From Arthrobacter antioxidans (GTDB lineage Bacteria > Actinomycetota > Actinomycetes > Actinomycetales > Micrococcaceae): DNA of 64,000 nt. The notes under the pieces are model-generated. The model saw only the letters and a list, made by a program, of their open reading frames with translations. It searched no databases and had not been told where the DNA came from. The stretch is from assembly GCF_023100725.1 (NCBI RefSeq), contig NZ_CP095501.1, positions 1,550,001-1,614,000 on the forward strand. Direction: 5' to 3'. Every line of letters begins with the position of its first letter. Positions within the stretch are counted from its first letter, which is position 1. The position numbers and the translations under genes are program-made. Below, piece after piece: positions 16,441-24,227 of this stretch.

Positions 16441-17058
16441 ATGTCCAAGCTGCCGTCCCTCTTTGCCCTCGCATCTGTCGCCGCACTCCTCGCTGGTTGC
16501 GCCGGCGCCCCGGCCGATGACCCTGCCGCCGCTCCAACGCCTGCCACCACCACGTCGTCACCCAGCGCAGCGTCGGAACCGTCGGCGACGCCGTCGGCAA
16601 CCCCGTCGGCAACCCCGTCGGCAACCCCGTCGGCAACACCGTCCGTCGAGCCGGCGCCGCCCGCTGAACCAGTAGTGCCCGCCGTTCCGGCCCCGACGCC
16701 CACCAGCGCCCCCGAGCCCGAGGTGGCCGAGAGCATCGCTGTCACGCCACATCCCGAGTGGAACGCCGTGAGGGTGACTGTCCCGCAGGGCGCCTCCGTC
16801 ACGCTCAATGGCAGCGGATACCAGCCCGGGCAGCAGATCTTCATCGGCCTCGGGATCGACAGGACGGACGGCTGGGTGATGGACGAGCAATCGGCAATCG
16901 CCGACGCCGGAGGGAACTACAGCTTCACCATCACGATCGCTGCGGATCTTCCGCCCCGGGCCTACGGCGTCCTGACCTTCGTCGAGGATCACGGGAGGGG
17001 CGGGCCGGACTTCGAGGCGACGAAGCGCTACGCCGGCATCGACGTCGTCGCATCCTAG
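16441..17058 (+). CDS. Lipoprotein with SATP repeat stalk and beta-sandwich-like domain
   Basis: The 205-residue protein carries a lipoprotein signal peptide (MSKLPSLFALASVAALLAGC) with lipobox LAGC. A Pro/Ala/Thr/Ser-rich stalk follows, containing five tandem ATPS units, and then a folded domain (about residues 105-205) that looks like a surface beta-sandwich: VRVTVPQGASVTLNGSGYQPGQQIFIGLG, then GNYSFTITIAADLPPRAYGVLTF. Similar domains occur in actinobacterial cell-surface proteins, but the function is unknown. ATG 16441 is chosen over ATG 16381 because it gives a proper signal peptide. The stalk should space the domain away from the membrane. Confidence 0.75.
   Translation: MSKLPSLFALASVAALLAGCAGAPADDPAAAPTPATTTSSPSAASEPSATPSATPSATPSATPSATPSVEPAPPAEPVVPAVPAPTPTSAPEPEVAESIAVTPHPEWNAVRVTVPQGASVTLNGSGYQPGQQIFIGLGIDRTDGWVMDEQSAIADAGGNYSFTITIAADLPPRAYGVLTFVEDHGRGGPDFEATKRYAGIDVVAS
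16581..16640 (+). repeat. 12-bp tandem repeat, five copies, in the lipoprotein stalk
   Basis: The unit GTCGGCAACCCC occurs in five consecutive 12-bp copies (the first and last with small differences) and encodes repeated SATP. Being in frame, loss or gain of copies would change stalk length without a frameshift. Confidence 0.9.
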
Positions 17059-17114
17059 GAGGAGCGAGACCTCGTGTCATCGGCGCGACACCCCGCCTTG
17101 GCAGCCCGAGAGCC

Positions 17115-18056
17115 CTAAGGGGCATCCGGGCCCGACGACGCGTCGAGGATGCGCGCAGCACCCGCCTCCGCGGCCAGCTGTTCGTCGGTCAGCGCCGATC
17201 CGCGGAGGAAGCCGCTCCGGGCGAGCATCGCCCGGAGCTCTCCGACGCCATAGGGGCGGGGCCACCGGCTGTGGGCGACCACGTGGCAGCTGGGACACAG
17301 CGGCACGAGGTCGACGAGCGGATCGACGACGTAGTCGGCGTCGACGTACTCCGGCGGGGTGATGTGGTGCATCTGGATCAGGTCGCCGCCGTCGAGGCCG
17401 TACCTCTGCTCGAAGTCGAGGCCGCACGCATGGCAGGAGGCACCCCGGTGGGCGACGACCGTCCTCCGCACTTCCGGGTCGCGTTCGAACCGGTTGGCCT
17501 GCACGCGCTTGCGGGCGGCCGGAGGCAGGGACCCCGGGGCGGGCTCGAGGGACCCGGCGTCGGCGGTGAAGGCCTCCCGCCATACCGCACGCATCGCGTC
17601 CTCATCCGTCCCCTCGATCACGACCGGCCGACCGTCGGCGGCCAGCACGCCGGGCACGCGGTCCACGAGCCGCGGCAAGGCCAGCTGATCGCCGTAGGCG
17701 AGGAGGGCGTCGAAGTCGATCTCCACCGACGTCGTCGGCTCATCCTCCGGCGTAGGGCTGCCGACGACGGCGAGGGTGCCGTGGCCGATCAGGCCCTGCG
17801 CGGCCGGGGGACCCGTGAGGATCACCAGCCACACGTCCATGCCGCGCGAGGCGGCAAAGCGCGGGCCGGCGAAGCGCGATCCGGCACCGTGCGACGCGTG
17901 ACCATGGGAGGCGGCGGCGTGCGATGAGGCGAGGTGCGCGGGGAGGGTCCAGCGCTGCCGGACCAGGCCGTCCCGGCGCACGGCGTCGACGTCGGCTCCG
18001 TACGGGCCGTCCCACTGCGGTCCGGCCGGGTTCCAGGGAATGATCACTGCCGCCAT
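17115..18056 (-). CDS. HNH endonuclease family protein with histidine-rich insert
   Basis: The protein has 313 residues. The C-terminal part is an HNH nuclease domain: CHACGLDFEQRYG, IQMHHITPPEY (the catalytic His pair), then LVPLCPSCHVVAHSR; the two CxxC pairs should bind structural zinc. The N-terminal 190 residues contain no domain I recognise but include a low-complexity stretch (about residues 43-75) of repeated SH, AxSHG and RFA units, unusual for this family. ATG 18056 (MAAVIIPWNP) is preferred over ATG 18077. CACACT 6 nt upstream suggests leaderless transcription. It could be a restriction-type nuclease, but no methylase is nearby. Confidence 0.8.
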   Translation of the reverse strand: MAAVIIPWNPAGPQWDGPYGADVDAVRRDGLVRQRWTLPAHLASSHAAASHGHASHGAGSRFAGPRFAASRGMDVWLVILTGPPAAQGLIGHGTLAVVGSPTPEDEPTTSVEIDFDALLAYGDQLALPRLVDRVPGVLAADGRPVVIEGTDEDAMRAVWREAFTADAGSLEPAPGSLPPAARKRVQANRFERDPEVRRTVVAHRGASCHACGLDFEQRYGLDGGDLIQMHHITPPEYVDADYVVDPLVDLVPLCPSCHVVAHSRWPRPYGVGELRAMLARSGFLRGSALTDEQLAAEAGAARILDASSGPDAP

Positions 18057-18062
18057 GGCACG

Positions 18063-18068
18063 AGTGTG
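18063..18068 (-). promoter_or_regulatory. -10 box for leaderless transcription of the HNH gene
   Basis: On the minus strand CACACT is followed by 6 nt (CGTGCC) and the ATG at 18056, the same layout as before the AAA ATPase gene. Confidence 0.4.
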
Positions 18069-18090
18069 ACAGATCACCGTCCGCGGAGGG

Positions 18091-18480
18091 TCAGCCCCGC
18101 AGCAACCATGTCTCCGCTTCGTCCCGCTCGGTGAAGAACCGCACCTCGGCGCGGGCCCTCACCAGGAACGCGGTGAGCACGAGGTCGACGGCGTCCTCCC
18201 CGAGAACGGCCACCCTGGCGGGGAGGTCATGGGCGAGGATCGCGGCCCTCGCCTCCCACGAGATCTCCTCGAGCTTCGTCACCTCCACCAGCAGCGGCAG
18301 CGTCGTCGAGCCGGCCGCGGCGAGAGCTGATCCGACGCGCGCGATGTCGTCGCGGTCGATGGCGATGCGCGGTCCCCAGCGCAGGCGGATCAGCGGAGGC
18401 AGGGCGGCGAGGGAGAATCGGCCCGTCCGGCGGTCCGCCAGCCCCCGGGCGTGACACCGCTGCACCACATTCGTATCCAC
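18091..18480 (-). CDS. STAS/SpoIIAA-like protein
   Basis: The 129-residue protein resembles small STAS-type or DUF7793-type proteins of actinobacteria: LLVEVTKLEEISWEARAAILAHDLPARVAVLGEDAVDLVLTAFL, then VRFFTERDEAETWLLRG, the usual end of SpoIIAA-like domains. The probable role is protein-protein regulation or ligand sensing. The start is GTG 18480; the first 30 or so residues have no clear fold, so a shorter start is possible. It lies upstream of the HNH gene on the same strand, 34 bp before that gene's ATG. Confidence in the fold is moderate. Confidence 0.6.
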   Translation of the reverse strand: MDTNVVQRCHARGLADRRTGRFSLAALPPLIRLRWGPRIAIDRDDIARVGSALAAAGSTTLPLLVEVTKLEEISWEARAAILAHDLPARVAVLGEDAVDLVLTAFLVRARAEVRFFTERDEAETWLLRG

Positions 18481-18619
18481 TTGAGAGACCCCCCGAAATC
18501 ACACACGTCACCGCCGGTCGCGCAGGAGCACGGACCGGAGAGTGTTCGATGCCGCCCGGGGTGCGGATGGGTGAACGATCGACGAACTTCTCGTCCCCCG
18601 CGACAGGGGGAGCGGGTGG

Positions 18620-18973
18620 TTACAGGTGCCAGGGCGGCTGATCGCGCCAGAGCAGCAGGCCGTCGAAGGTGCCGATCACCTCGCGCACGCCCGGTGCGAG
18701 GACGGGGAGCCCACCGTCGACGGCGATCAGCGGTCCGTAGTGCCGCAGTTCCGCCATCTCGTTGGCGAAGTGCAGTGCACGGGCGTGGTCCGCCGTGAGC
18801 CACAGGCCACCCGCTGCGACGGCCTCGAGGGCTGCCTGGGCCCGGCCGAAGAGGATGGCATGGGCGAGGTCGATGGCCGTTGTCTCGGGGTCGCGTTCGG
18901 CTTCGACGGCCCAGCTCCGCAGTACAGGGTCCTCCTTGAAGCGCACGCTCGTCTGTTCCCATTCCACTGCCAT
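18620..18973 (-). CDS. Hypothetical protein
   Basis: The 117-residue protein (MAVEWEQTSVRFKEDPVLRS at the start) is predicted to be mostly helical in its first two thirds (AIDLAHAILFGRAQAALEAVAAGGLWLTADHARALHFANEM), followed by LIAVDGGLPVLAPGVREVIGTFDGLLLW. I recognise no family. The frame continues upstream to 19189, but the extra sequence runs into the region of the divergent App1 gene and looks non-coding. ATG 18973 has only a weak GGGGAC upstream. It is the first of three minus-strand genes running into the HNH gene. Confidence 0.55.
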   Translation of the reverse strand: MAVEWEQTSVRFKEDPVLRSWAVEAERDPETTAIDLAHAILFGRAQAALEAVAAGGLWLTADHARALHFANEMAELRHYGPLIAVDGGLPVLAPGVREVIGTFDGLLLWRDQPPWHL

Positions 18974-19118
18974 GACGTCCCCGCTGATCGTTGGCTGTAT
19001 CGAAGTTAAAGCGTCCCAGCAGGCGCCCCCACCGACAAGACCGGCTGGTCCGGAACGCGAAGTTGTTAGCCGCCCGTGACCTGTGTTTAATCCGCTCGTC
19101 CACTGCGGCGGGCCATGC

Positions 19119-19124
19119 CAGACT
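19119..19124 (+). promoter_or_regulatory. -10 box for leaderless transcription of the App1-like gene
   Basis: CAGACT is followed by 6 nt (GGGACC) and the ATG at 19131, with no other ribosome binding site. Confidence 0.4.
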
Positions 19125-19130
19125 GGGACC

Positions 19131-20282
19131 ATGCGCCCACATTCCCTGAAACCGCACGCGCGCTCCGCCAGCCCGAGCCGTGCCACCACCCCCGCCGGTG
19201 AGGAGCGTCATGTCGCAATGCGCCTCGACGACGCCTGGCTCCGCTTCCAGACCCGGCTGTCCGTCCGCCGCGGACGGGTGGAGACCGTCATCCCCTACAC
19301 GGGCTACGGTTCGACGTCGTGGGTGCGTGTCCTGGCACGCGTGGTCCTCAGTGACCCGCGGGACGCCGTCCCGGGGTCGGAGGAAGGCCGCCTGAAGCCG
19401 TTGCAGGAAGGCATGCGCGGCTGGCGCAACTTCACGAGCGCGCCGGTGGCCCACGCCGTCGTGCACGTCACCATCGGTGACACGGTGCACGACGTCGAGG
19501 CGGACCGCGGCGGCGTGGTGGACGCCCGGATCCCGGTGAACCTCGCCGCGGGATGGCACAACATCTCCCTCCAGGCAGGCGGGTCCCGGACGGTGGAGGC
19601 ACCCGTGCGGATCGTCGCGGACGGCACGGAGTTCGGCGTCGTGTCAGACATCGACGACACCGTCATGGTGACGGCGCTGCCCCGACCGTTCCTCGCCGCC
19701 TGGAACACCTTCGTGCTGGACGAGCACGCGCGGACGCCCACCCCCGGCATGGCCGTGCTCTACGAGCGGATCGTGCGCACCCTCCCGTCGGCCCCCGTGC
19801 TGTACCTCTCCACCGGGGCCTGGAACGTGGCGCCGACGCTGTCGCGCTTCCTGTCCCGGAACCTCTACCCGGCGGGACCCAAACTGCTGACCGACTGGGG
19901 TCCGACGCGCGACCGGTGGTTCCGCAGCGGCCAGGAGCACAAGCGGCTCTCCCTGGAGCGGCTGGCCGAGGAGTTCCCCGGCATGAAGTGGCTGCTGGTG
20001 GGTGACGACGGACAGCACGACGAGGCGATCTACGCGGAATTCGCCCGCCGTCATCCGGAGAACGTGCGGGCGATCGCGATCCGCCAGCTGTCCGTGAGCG
20101 AGGCGGTGCTCGCAGGCGGCCGTTCGAAGACCGGCATCCAGCCGACGCCGGGCATCCCGTGGATCTACGCCCCCGACGGCGCCGGGATGTCCACCCGGCT
20201 CGAGGAGATGGGGATCATCGGGGACTCGGTGCGCACGGCGGACGTGCCCGAGGAGGGGGAGATCGCGGGCGAGTCGGACTGA
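19131..20282 (+). CDS. App1-type phosphatidate phosphatase family protein (DUF2183)
   Basis: The 383-residue protein has the DUF2183 catalytic domain of the HAD-like App1 family: VVSDIDDTVMVTAL carries the DxDxT nucleophile motif at about residues 178-187, VLYLSTGAWNVAPTLSRFL follows, and WLLVGDDGQHDEAIYAEFA supplies the distal aspartates. In yeast, App1 dephosphorylates phosphatidate at actin patches; in bacteria the substrate is unknown. The N-terminal 150 residues include a beta-sandwich-like region (HAVVHVTIGDTVHDVEADRGG). ATG 19131 is chosen; an internal ATG at 19218 is a possible shorter start. No signal peptide is evident. Confidence 0.85.
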   Translation: MRPHSLKPHARSASPSRATTPAGEERHVAMRLDDAWLRFQTRLSVRRGRVETVIPYTGYGSTSWVRVLARVVLSDPRDAVPGSEEGRLKPLQEGMRGWRNFTSAPVAHAVVHVTIGDTVHDVEADRGGVVDARIPVNLAAGWHNISLQAGGSRTVEAPVRIVADGTEFGVVSDIDDTVMVTALPRPFLAAWNTFVLDEHARTPTPGMAVLYERIVRTLPSAPVLYLSTGAWNVAPTLSRFLSRNLYPAGPKLLTDWGPTRDRWFRSGQEHKRLSLERLAEEFPGMKWLLVGDDGQHDEAIYAEFARRHPENVRAIAIRQLSVSEAVLAGGRSKTGIQPTPGIPWIYAPDGAGMSTRLEEMGIIGDSVRTADVPEEGEIAGESD

Positions 20283-20322
20283 CCGACCGCCGCGGTTCGT
20301 CATGAACACCGGAAGTCTTGAT

Positions 20323-20353
20323 GGGGCCCACGAACTGTCGTAGCGTGGGCCCC
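20323..20353 (+). terminator. Strong hairpin between the App1-like gene and metF
   Basis: GGGGCCCACG (20323-20332) and CGTGGGCCCC (20344-20353) form a perfect 10-bp stem with an 11-nt loop. There is no U tract. It lies 41 bp after the App1 stop, so it may be a rho-independent-like terminator of that gene, or part of the metF leader. Confidence 0.55.
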
Positions 20354-20355
20354 TA

Positions 20356-20420
20356 GCTACTGCACGTAGCGGGTCAGCGACTTCCGCCAGGAAGTGTGGG
20401 TGCCCCCATGTGGGCCTGAC
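20356..20420 (+). promoter_or_regulatory. Structured 5' leader of metF, possible cis-regulatory RNA
   Basis: After the hairpin above come GCTAC/GTAGC (20356-20370) and a three-way-junction-like element. GTCAG (20373-20377) pairs with CTGAC (20416-20420), enclosing ACTTCC/GGAAGT (20380-20385 with 20390-20395) and TGGG/CCCA (20397-20400 with 20405-20408). The position before metF-metE suggests methionine- or SAM-linked control, but it does not match the SAM, SAH or cobalamin riboswitch patterns I know. Confidence 0.4.
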
Positions 20421-20524
20421 ATTCGTACGCAGCATCGCGGTGAACCGTCGCCGTCATCATCCTGCACATTCTCCTGCCCGTCCGCCCTCGCAGGCGGCAG
20501 GGCGGCACGTACGAAGAGGACCCC

Positions 20525-21427
20525 ATGCCGCCACCCGCCCATCCCGCTCTCTCCTACGAGCTCTACCCGCCGCGGAACGCCGCGGCGGAGGACTCCCTCT
20601 GGACCACCATCCGGCGGCTCGAGGACACCCGACCCGACTTCGTCTCCGTGACCTACGGCGCGGCGGGCCACAACAGGGATGCCGCGTTCACCCTCCTGCG
20701 GCGCCTGCTCACGGAGACCGCACTGAAGCCGCTGGCCCACCTCACCTGCGTCGGTACCAGCCGGGCGGAGCTCACGGAGATCGTCGACCGGATGATCGGC
20801 GGCGGAGTGCGCGGCATCCTCGCGCTGCGCGGGGACACGCCGGAGGGCCACGCACCCGATCCGGACGAGGTGGAGCACGCCGACGGGCTCGTCCGGCTCA
20901 TCCGTGACGTCGAAGCCGGGCGGACCGCGCAGCTTGCGGCCGGCCGCATCTCGGTGGGCGTCGCGGCGTACGCGACCCGCCACCCCGATTCGCCGAACCC
21001 GGAGCAGGACATCGAGGTGCTCCTGGCGAAGGAGGCCGCCGGCGCCGACTTCGCGATCACCCAGGTGTTCTTCCGGCCCTCCGACTACTCACGGCTCGTC
21101 ACCCGTGCGCGGCGTGCCGGGGTGACGATCCCGATCATCCCCGGCGTCATGCCGCTGACGAGCACCCGCCGGCTGGAGAAGCTGAGCAGCCTCGCGGGCA
21201 TCGACGTCGACGACGCCCTGTGGTCCCGGCTCGAGGGTGCCCGCACCGACGGCGAACGCCGTCGCGTGGGCGTCGCGGCCACCGTCGAACTCGCCCGGGC
21301 GGCGCTGGACGACGGCGCCCCCGGCCTGCACCTCTACACCTTCAACGAGCATGCGGCCGCCCTCGACGTGCTCGACGCGCTCGAGCTGGAGCGGCCGCCC
21401 CAGGCCGGCCTGGCCGCTTCCCTCTGA
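20525..21427 (+). CDS. metF: Methylenetetrahydrofolate reductase
   Basis: MetF is the FAD enzyme that reduces 5,10-methylene-THF to 5-methyl-THF, the methyl donor used by MetE. The 300-residue TIM barrel shows the family motifs: SYELYPPRN at the start, DFVSVTYGAAG, HLTCVGTSRAEL, ILALRGD, GADFAITQVFFRPSDY, IPIIPGVMPLTS and the end GLHLYTFNEHAAAL. GAAGAGGA precedes the ATG. metE follows after 27 bp on the same strand, so the two methionine enzymes form an operon. The leader upstream is unusually structured. Confidence 0.95.
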   Translation: MPPPAHPALSYELYPPRNAAAEDSLWTTIRRLEDTRPDFVSVTYGAAGHNRDAAFTLLRRLLTETALKPLAHLTCVGTSRAELTEIVDRMIGGGVRGILALRGDTPEGHAPDPDEVEHADGLVRLIRDVEAGRTAQLAAGRISVGVAAYATRHPDSPNPEQDIEVLLAKEAAGADFAITQVFFRPSDYSRLVTRARRAGVTIPIIPGVMPLTSTRRLEKLSSLAGIDVDDALWSRLEGARTDGERRRVGVAATVELARAALDDGAPGLHLYTFNEHAAALDVLDALELERPPQAGLAASL

Positions 21428-21454
21428 CCCGACTGCCACCACCAGGAGACCGAC

Positions 21455-23785
21455 GTGTCCATACCGTTCCCGCACAGCACGATCATCGGCTACCCGCGCA
21501 TCGGACCGCGCCGCGAGTTGAAGAAAGCCCTGGAGGCTTACTGGTCCGGGCAGGCAGACCGGGCAGCCCTGGAGGATGAGGCGCGGCGCATCCGCGAGTC
21601 CACCTACGCGCGCCTGACGGAGCTCGGGCTCAACCCGCACGACAGCTCCATCCCGGCGTCGTTCTCCCTCTACGACCAGGTGCTGGACACCGCCGTCGTG
21701 CTCGGTGCCGTGCCGGAGCGCTTCGCGGACCTGCCGGACGACGACGGCGTCCTGGATCTCGACGCCTACTTCACCCTCGCGCGGGGCGACGCCACGCGGC
21801 CTCCGCTCGAGATGACGAAGTGGTTCGACACCAACTACCACTACCTGGTGCCGGAGATCGGCGCGGCGACACCCTTCGCGCTGTCCCCGGACTCCGTGCT
21901 GCGGGAGGTCGACGAAGCGGCCGAGGCCGGCTACCGGGTGCGGCCCACGCTGATCGGCCCGGTGACGTTCCTGCTCCTGAGCAAGGCCGACGACGGCACG
22001 GACCCGGCCTTCGTGCCGCTGGACAGGCTCCACGACGTGCTGCCCCTGTACCGGGACCTCCTGCGCCTGCTCGCGGACCGCGGCGTGCGCTGGGTGCAGT
22101 TCGACGAGCCCGGCCTCGTCGCGGACACGGAGATGCCCGAGGAGCGGATCGAGGCGGCGGTCCGGGAGGCGTACGGGCACCTCGCGGAGGGCGCGGACCG
22201 GCCCGCCCTGTTCGTCGCCACGCCCTACGGCACCCTCGGGACCCGGCTCGCGGGCCTGGCCGCCACCGGCGTCGACGCCGTGCACCTCGACCTCGTCAAG
22301 GGTGCCGTCCCCACGGCCGCGGAGATCGGCGTGCTGCGCGGCAAGACGCTCGTGGCGGGCATCGTCGACGGCCACAACGTCTGGAAGGCCGACCTCGCCG
22401 CGGCGAGCGGCGTGCTCGACACCCTGAGGGCCGACGACGTCGCCCTGTCCGTGGCGACCTCCACCTCCCTCCAGCACGTCCCGTACGACGCAGGCATCGA
22501 ACAGGCGCTCGACCCGCTGCTGCGCTCCTGGCTGTCCTTCGCCGACCAGAAGGTCCAGGAGGTGGCCGTCCTCGCGCGGCACGTCGCGCACCCGGGCGTC
22601 GTCGACGGCGAGATCGCTGCCGCCGCGCGGATCCTCGCCGGACGCCGGGCGTCGCCCGGCGTCGAGGTCCCGGCCGTCCGCGCGCGGACCGCGGATCTGA
22701 CGCCGTCGGACTTCGTCCGGGGCGACTACGGAGAACGGCGCGCGGCGCAGCAGGCGGCGCTGGAGCTGCCGGTCCTGCCGACGACGACGATCGGCTCCTT
22801 CCCGCAGACCGCGGAGATCCGCTCCGCGCGGGCCCGGGCGGCACGGGGCGCACTGACCGCGGAGCAGTACGAGGCCGCGCTGCAGGACGAGATCCGGCGC
22901 GTGGTCCGGCTGCAGGAGGACCTGGGCTTCGACGTGCTGGTGCACGGGGAGGCCGAGCGCAACGACATGGTGCAGTACTTCGCCGAGCACCTGAACGGCT
23001 TCGACGTGACCCGGCACGGGTGGGTGCAGTCCTACGGCTCACGGTGCACGCGCCCGTCGCTCCTCTGGGGCGACGTCAGCCGGCCCGCTCCCATCACGGT
23101 GCCGTGGACGTCCTTCGCGCAGTCCCTCACCGACCGGCCGGTCAAGGGCATGCTGACCGGGCCGGTGACCATCCTCGCGTGGTCCTTCGTCCGCACCGAT
23201 CAGCCGCTCGCCGACACGGCCAACCAGGTGGCGCTCGCGCTCCGGGACGAGGTGGAGGACCTCGAGCGGGCGGGGACCCGCATCATCCAGGTGGACGAGC
23301 CCGCGCTGCGGGAACTGCTGCCCCTCCGGCGGGCCGACCAGGCCGCGTACCTCGCGTGGTCGGTGCGGGCCTTCACCCTGGCGACGGCGTCCGCGGCGCC
23401 GGCCACGCAGATCCACACCCACCTCTGCTATTCGGAGTTCGGCAGCGTCCTCGCGGCCATCGACGGGCTCGACGCCGACGTCACCTCCCTCGAGGCCGCG
23501 CGCTCGCGGATGGAGGTGGTGCACGATCTCGGGGAGCACGGGTTCGGGCGGGGTGTGGGGCCCGGGGTGTACGACATCCACTCGCCGCGCGTGCCGTCCG
23601 TCGAGGAGATCCAGGCACTCCTGGAACGCGCCGTCCGCCACGTACCGGCCGAGCAGCTCTGGGTGAATCCGGACTGCGGACTCAAGACGCGCGGCTACCG
23701 GGAGACGGAGGAGTCGCTGAGGAACCTGGTCGGGGCCGCCCGCGCGGTGCGGGCCGCCGTGGAGGCTCCGGCCGGACTCGGCTAG
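21455..23785 (+). CDS. metE: Cobalamin-independent methionine synthase
   Basis: MetE transfers the methyl group of 5-methyl-THF (polyglutamylated) to homocysteine, using zinc. The 776-residue protein is full length with duplicated barrels. FPHSTIIGYPRIGPRRELKKALEAYWSG starts the N-terminal half; LPTTTIGSFPQTAEIR and DVLVHGEAERNDMVQYFAE mark the catalytic half. The zinc ligands are seen in IHTHLCYSEF (His and Cys) and NPDCGLKTR (Cys). AGGAG precedes the GTG start. It is co-transcribed with metF, which makes its co-substrate. Confidence 0.96.
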   Translation: MSIPFPHSTIIGYPRIGPRRELKKALEAYWSGQADRAALEDEARRIRESTYARLTELGLNPHDSSIPASFSLYDQVLDTAVVLGAVPERFADLPDDDGVLDLDAYFTLARGDATRPPLEMTKWFDTNYHYLVPEIGAATPFALSPDSVLREVDEAAEAGYRVRPTLIGPVTFLLLSKADDGTDPAFVPLDRLHDVLPLYRDLLRLLADRGVRWVQFDEPGLVADTEMPEERIEAAVREAYGHLAEGADRPALFVATPYGTLGTRLAGLAATGVDAVHLDLVKGAVPTAAEIGVLRGKTLVAGIVDGHNVWKADLAAASGVLDTLRADDVALSVATSTSLQHVPYDAGIEQALDPLLRSWLSFADQKVQEVAVLARHVAHPGVVDGEIAAAARILAGRRASPGVEVPAVRARTADLTPSDFVRGDYGERRAAQQAALELPVLPTTTIGSFPQTAEIRSARARAARGALTAEQYEAALQDEIRRVVRLQEDLGFDVLVHGEAERNDMVQYFAEHLNGFDVTRHGWVQSYGSRCTRPSLLWGDVSRPAPITVPWTSFAQSLTDRPVKGMLTGPVTILAWSFVRTDQPLADTANQVALALRDEVEDLERAGTRIIQVDEPALRELLPLRRADQAAYLAWSVRAFTLATASAAPATQIHTHLCYSEFGSVLAAIDGLDADVTSLEAARSRMEVVHDLGEHGFGRGVGPGVYDIHSPRVPSVEEIQALLERAVRHVPAEQLWVNPDCGLKTRGYRETEESLRNLVGAARAVRAAVEAPAGLG

Positions 23786-23819
23786 GCCGTCACCGCAACG
23801 GATGGTGCGCCGATGTCTC

Positions 23820-24227
23820 TCACATCGCGCGGCCCCGGTGCACCGTGGTGCGCTTCACCGTTCCGTCCGGGTGGAAGTAGGTCCACGGGCCGGTCTTGCT
23901 GCCATGGTCGAACTCGCCCTCGTCGATGATCGTCCCCGCAGCATTCCACCGCTGCCAGAACCCGTGTTTCTCCCCGTCGACGAAGCCGCCTTTCTGGAGC
24001 AGCCCGCCGGACGCGCGATACCAGGTCACCGGTCCGGTGAGGCTTCCCTCGACGTAGTGGCTCACCGACCGCACCCGCCCGTCCGCGAAGTAGTGCGTCC
24101 ACTCGCCGGCTCGCTCGCCCGCGACGTAAGTGCCCACGATCATGCCACCGTGAGGATCACGCTCCTCCCAGCGGCCTGTGCGGCGCCCCGAGGCATCCTC
24201 CTCGTTCGGCGCCTCGTCGTTGCTCAC
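23820..24227 (-). CDS. MORN-repeat protein (YwqK antitoxin-like)
   Basis: The 135-residue protein consists of about four MORN-variant repeats of roughly 23 residues (GTYVAGERAGEWTHYFADGRV, GSLTGPVTWYRASGGLLQKG, GEKHGFWQRWNAAGTIIDEG, GSKTGPWTYFHPDGTV). This is the pattern of the YwqK-type antitoxin family, although most such proteins have no known toxin partner. The first 30 residues are charged linker. GTG 24227 overlaps the TGA of the upstream SRPBCC gene (GTGA), so it is the third gene of the arsR operon. Confidence 0.8.
   Translation of the reverse strand: MSNDEAPNEEDASGRRTGRWEERDPHGGMIVGTYVAGERAGEWTHYFADGRVRSVSHYVEGSLTGPVTWYRASGGLLQKGGFVDGEKHGFWQRWNAAGTIIDEGEFDHGSKTGPWTYFHPDGTVKRTTVHRGRAM

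Noticed and set aside
16581-16640. Short tandem repeats that might suggest a CRISPR array.
   Set aside because: The 12-bp units are contiguous without spacers and encode SATP in frame. No cas genes are present.
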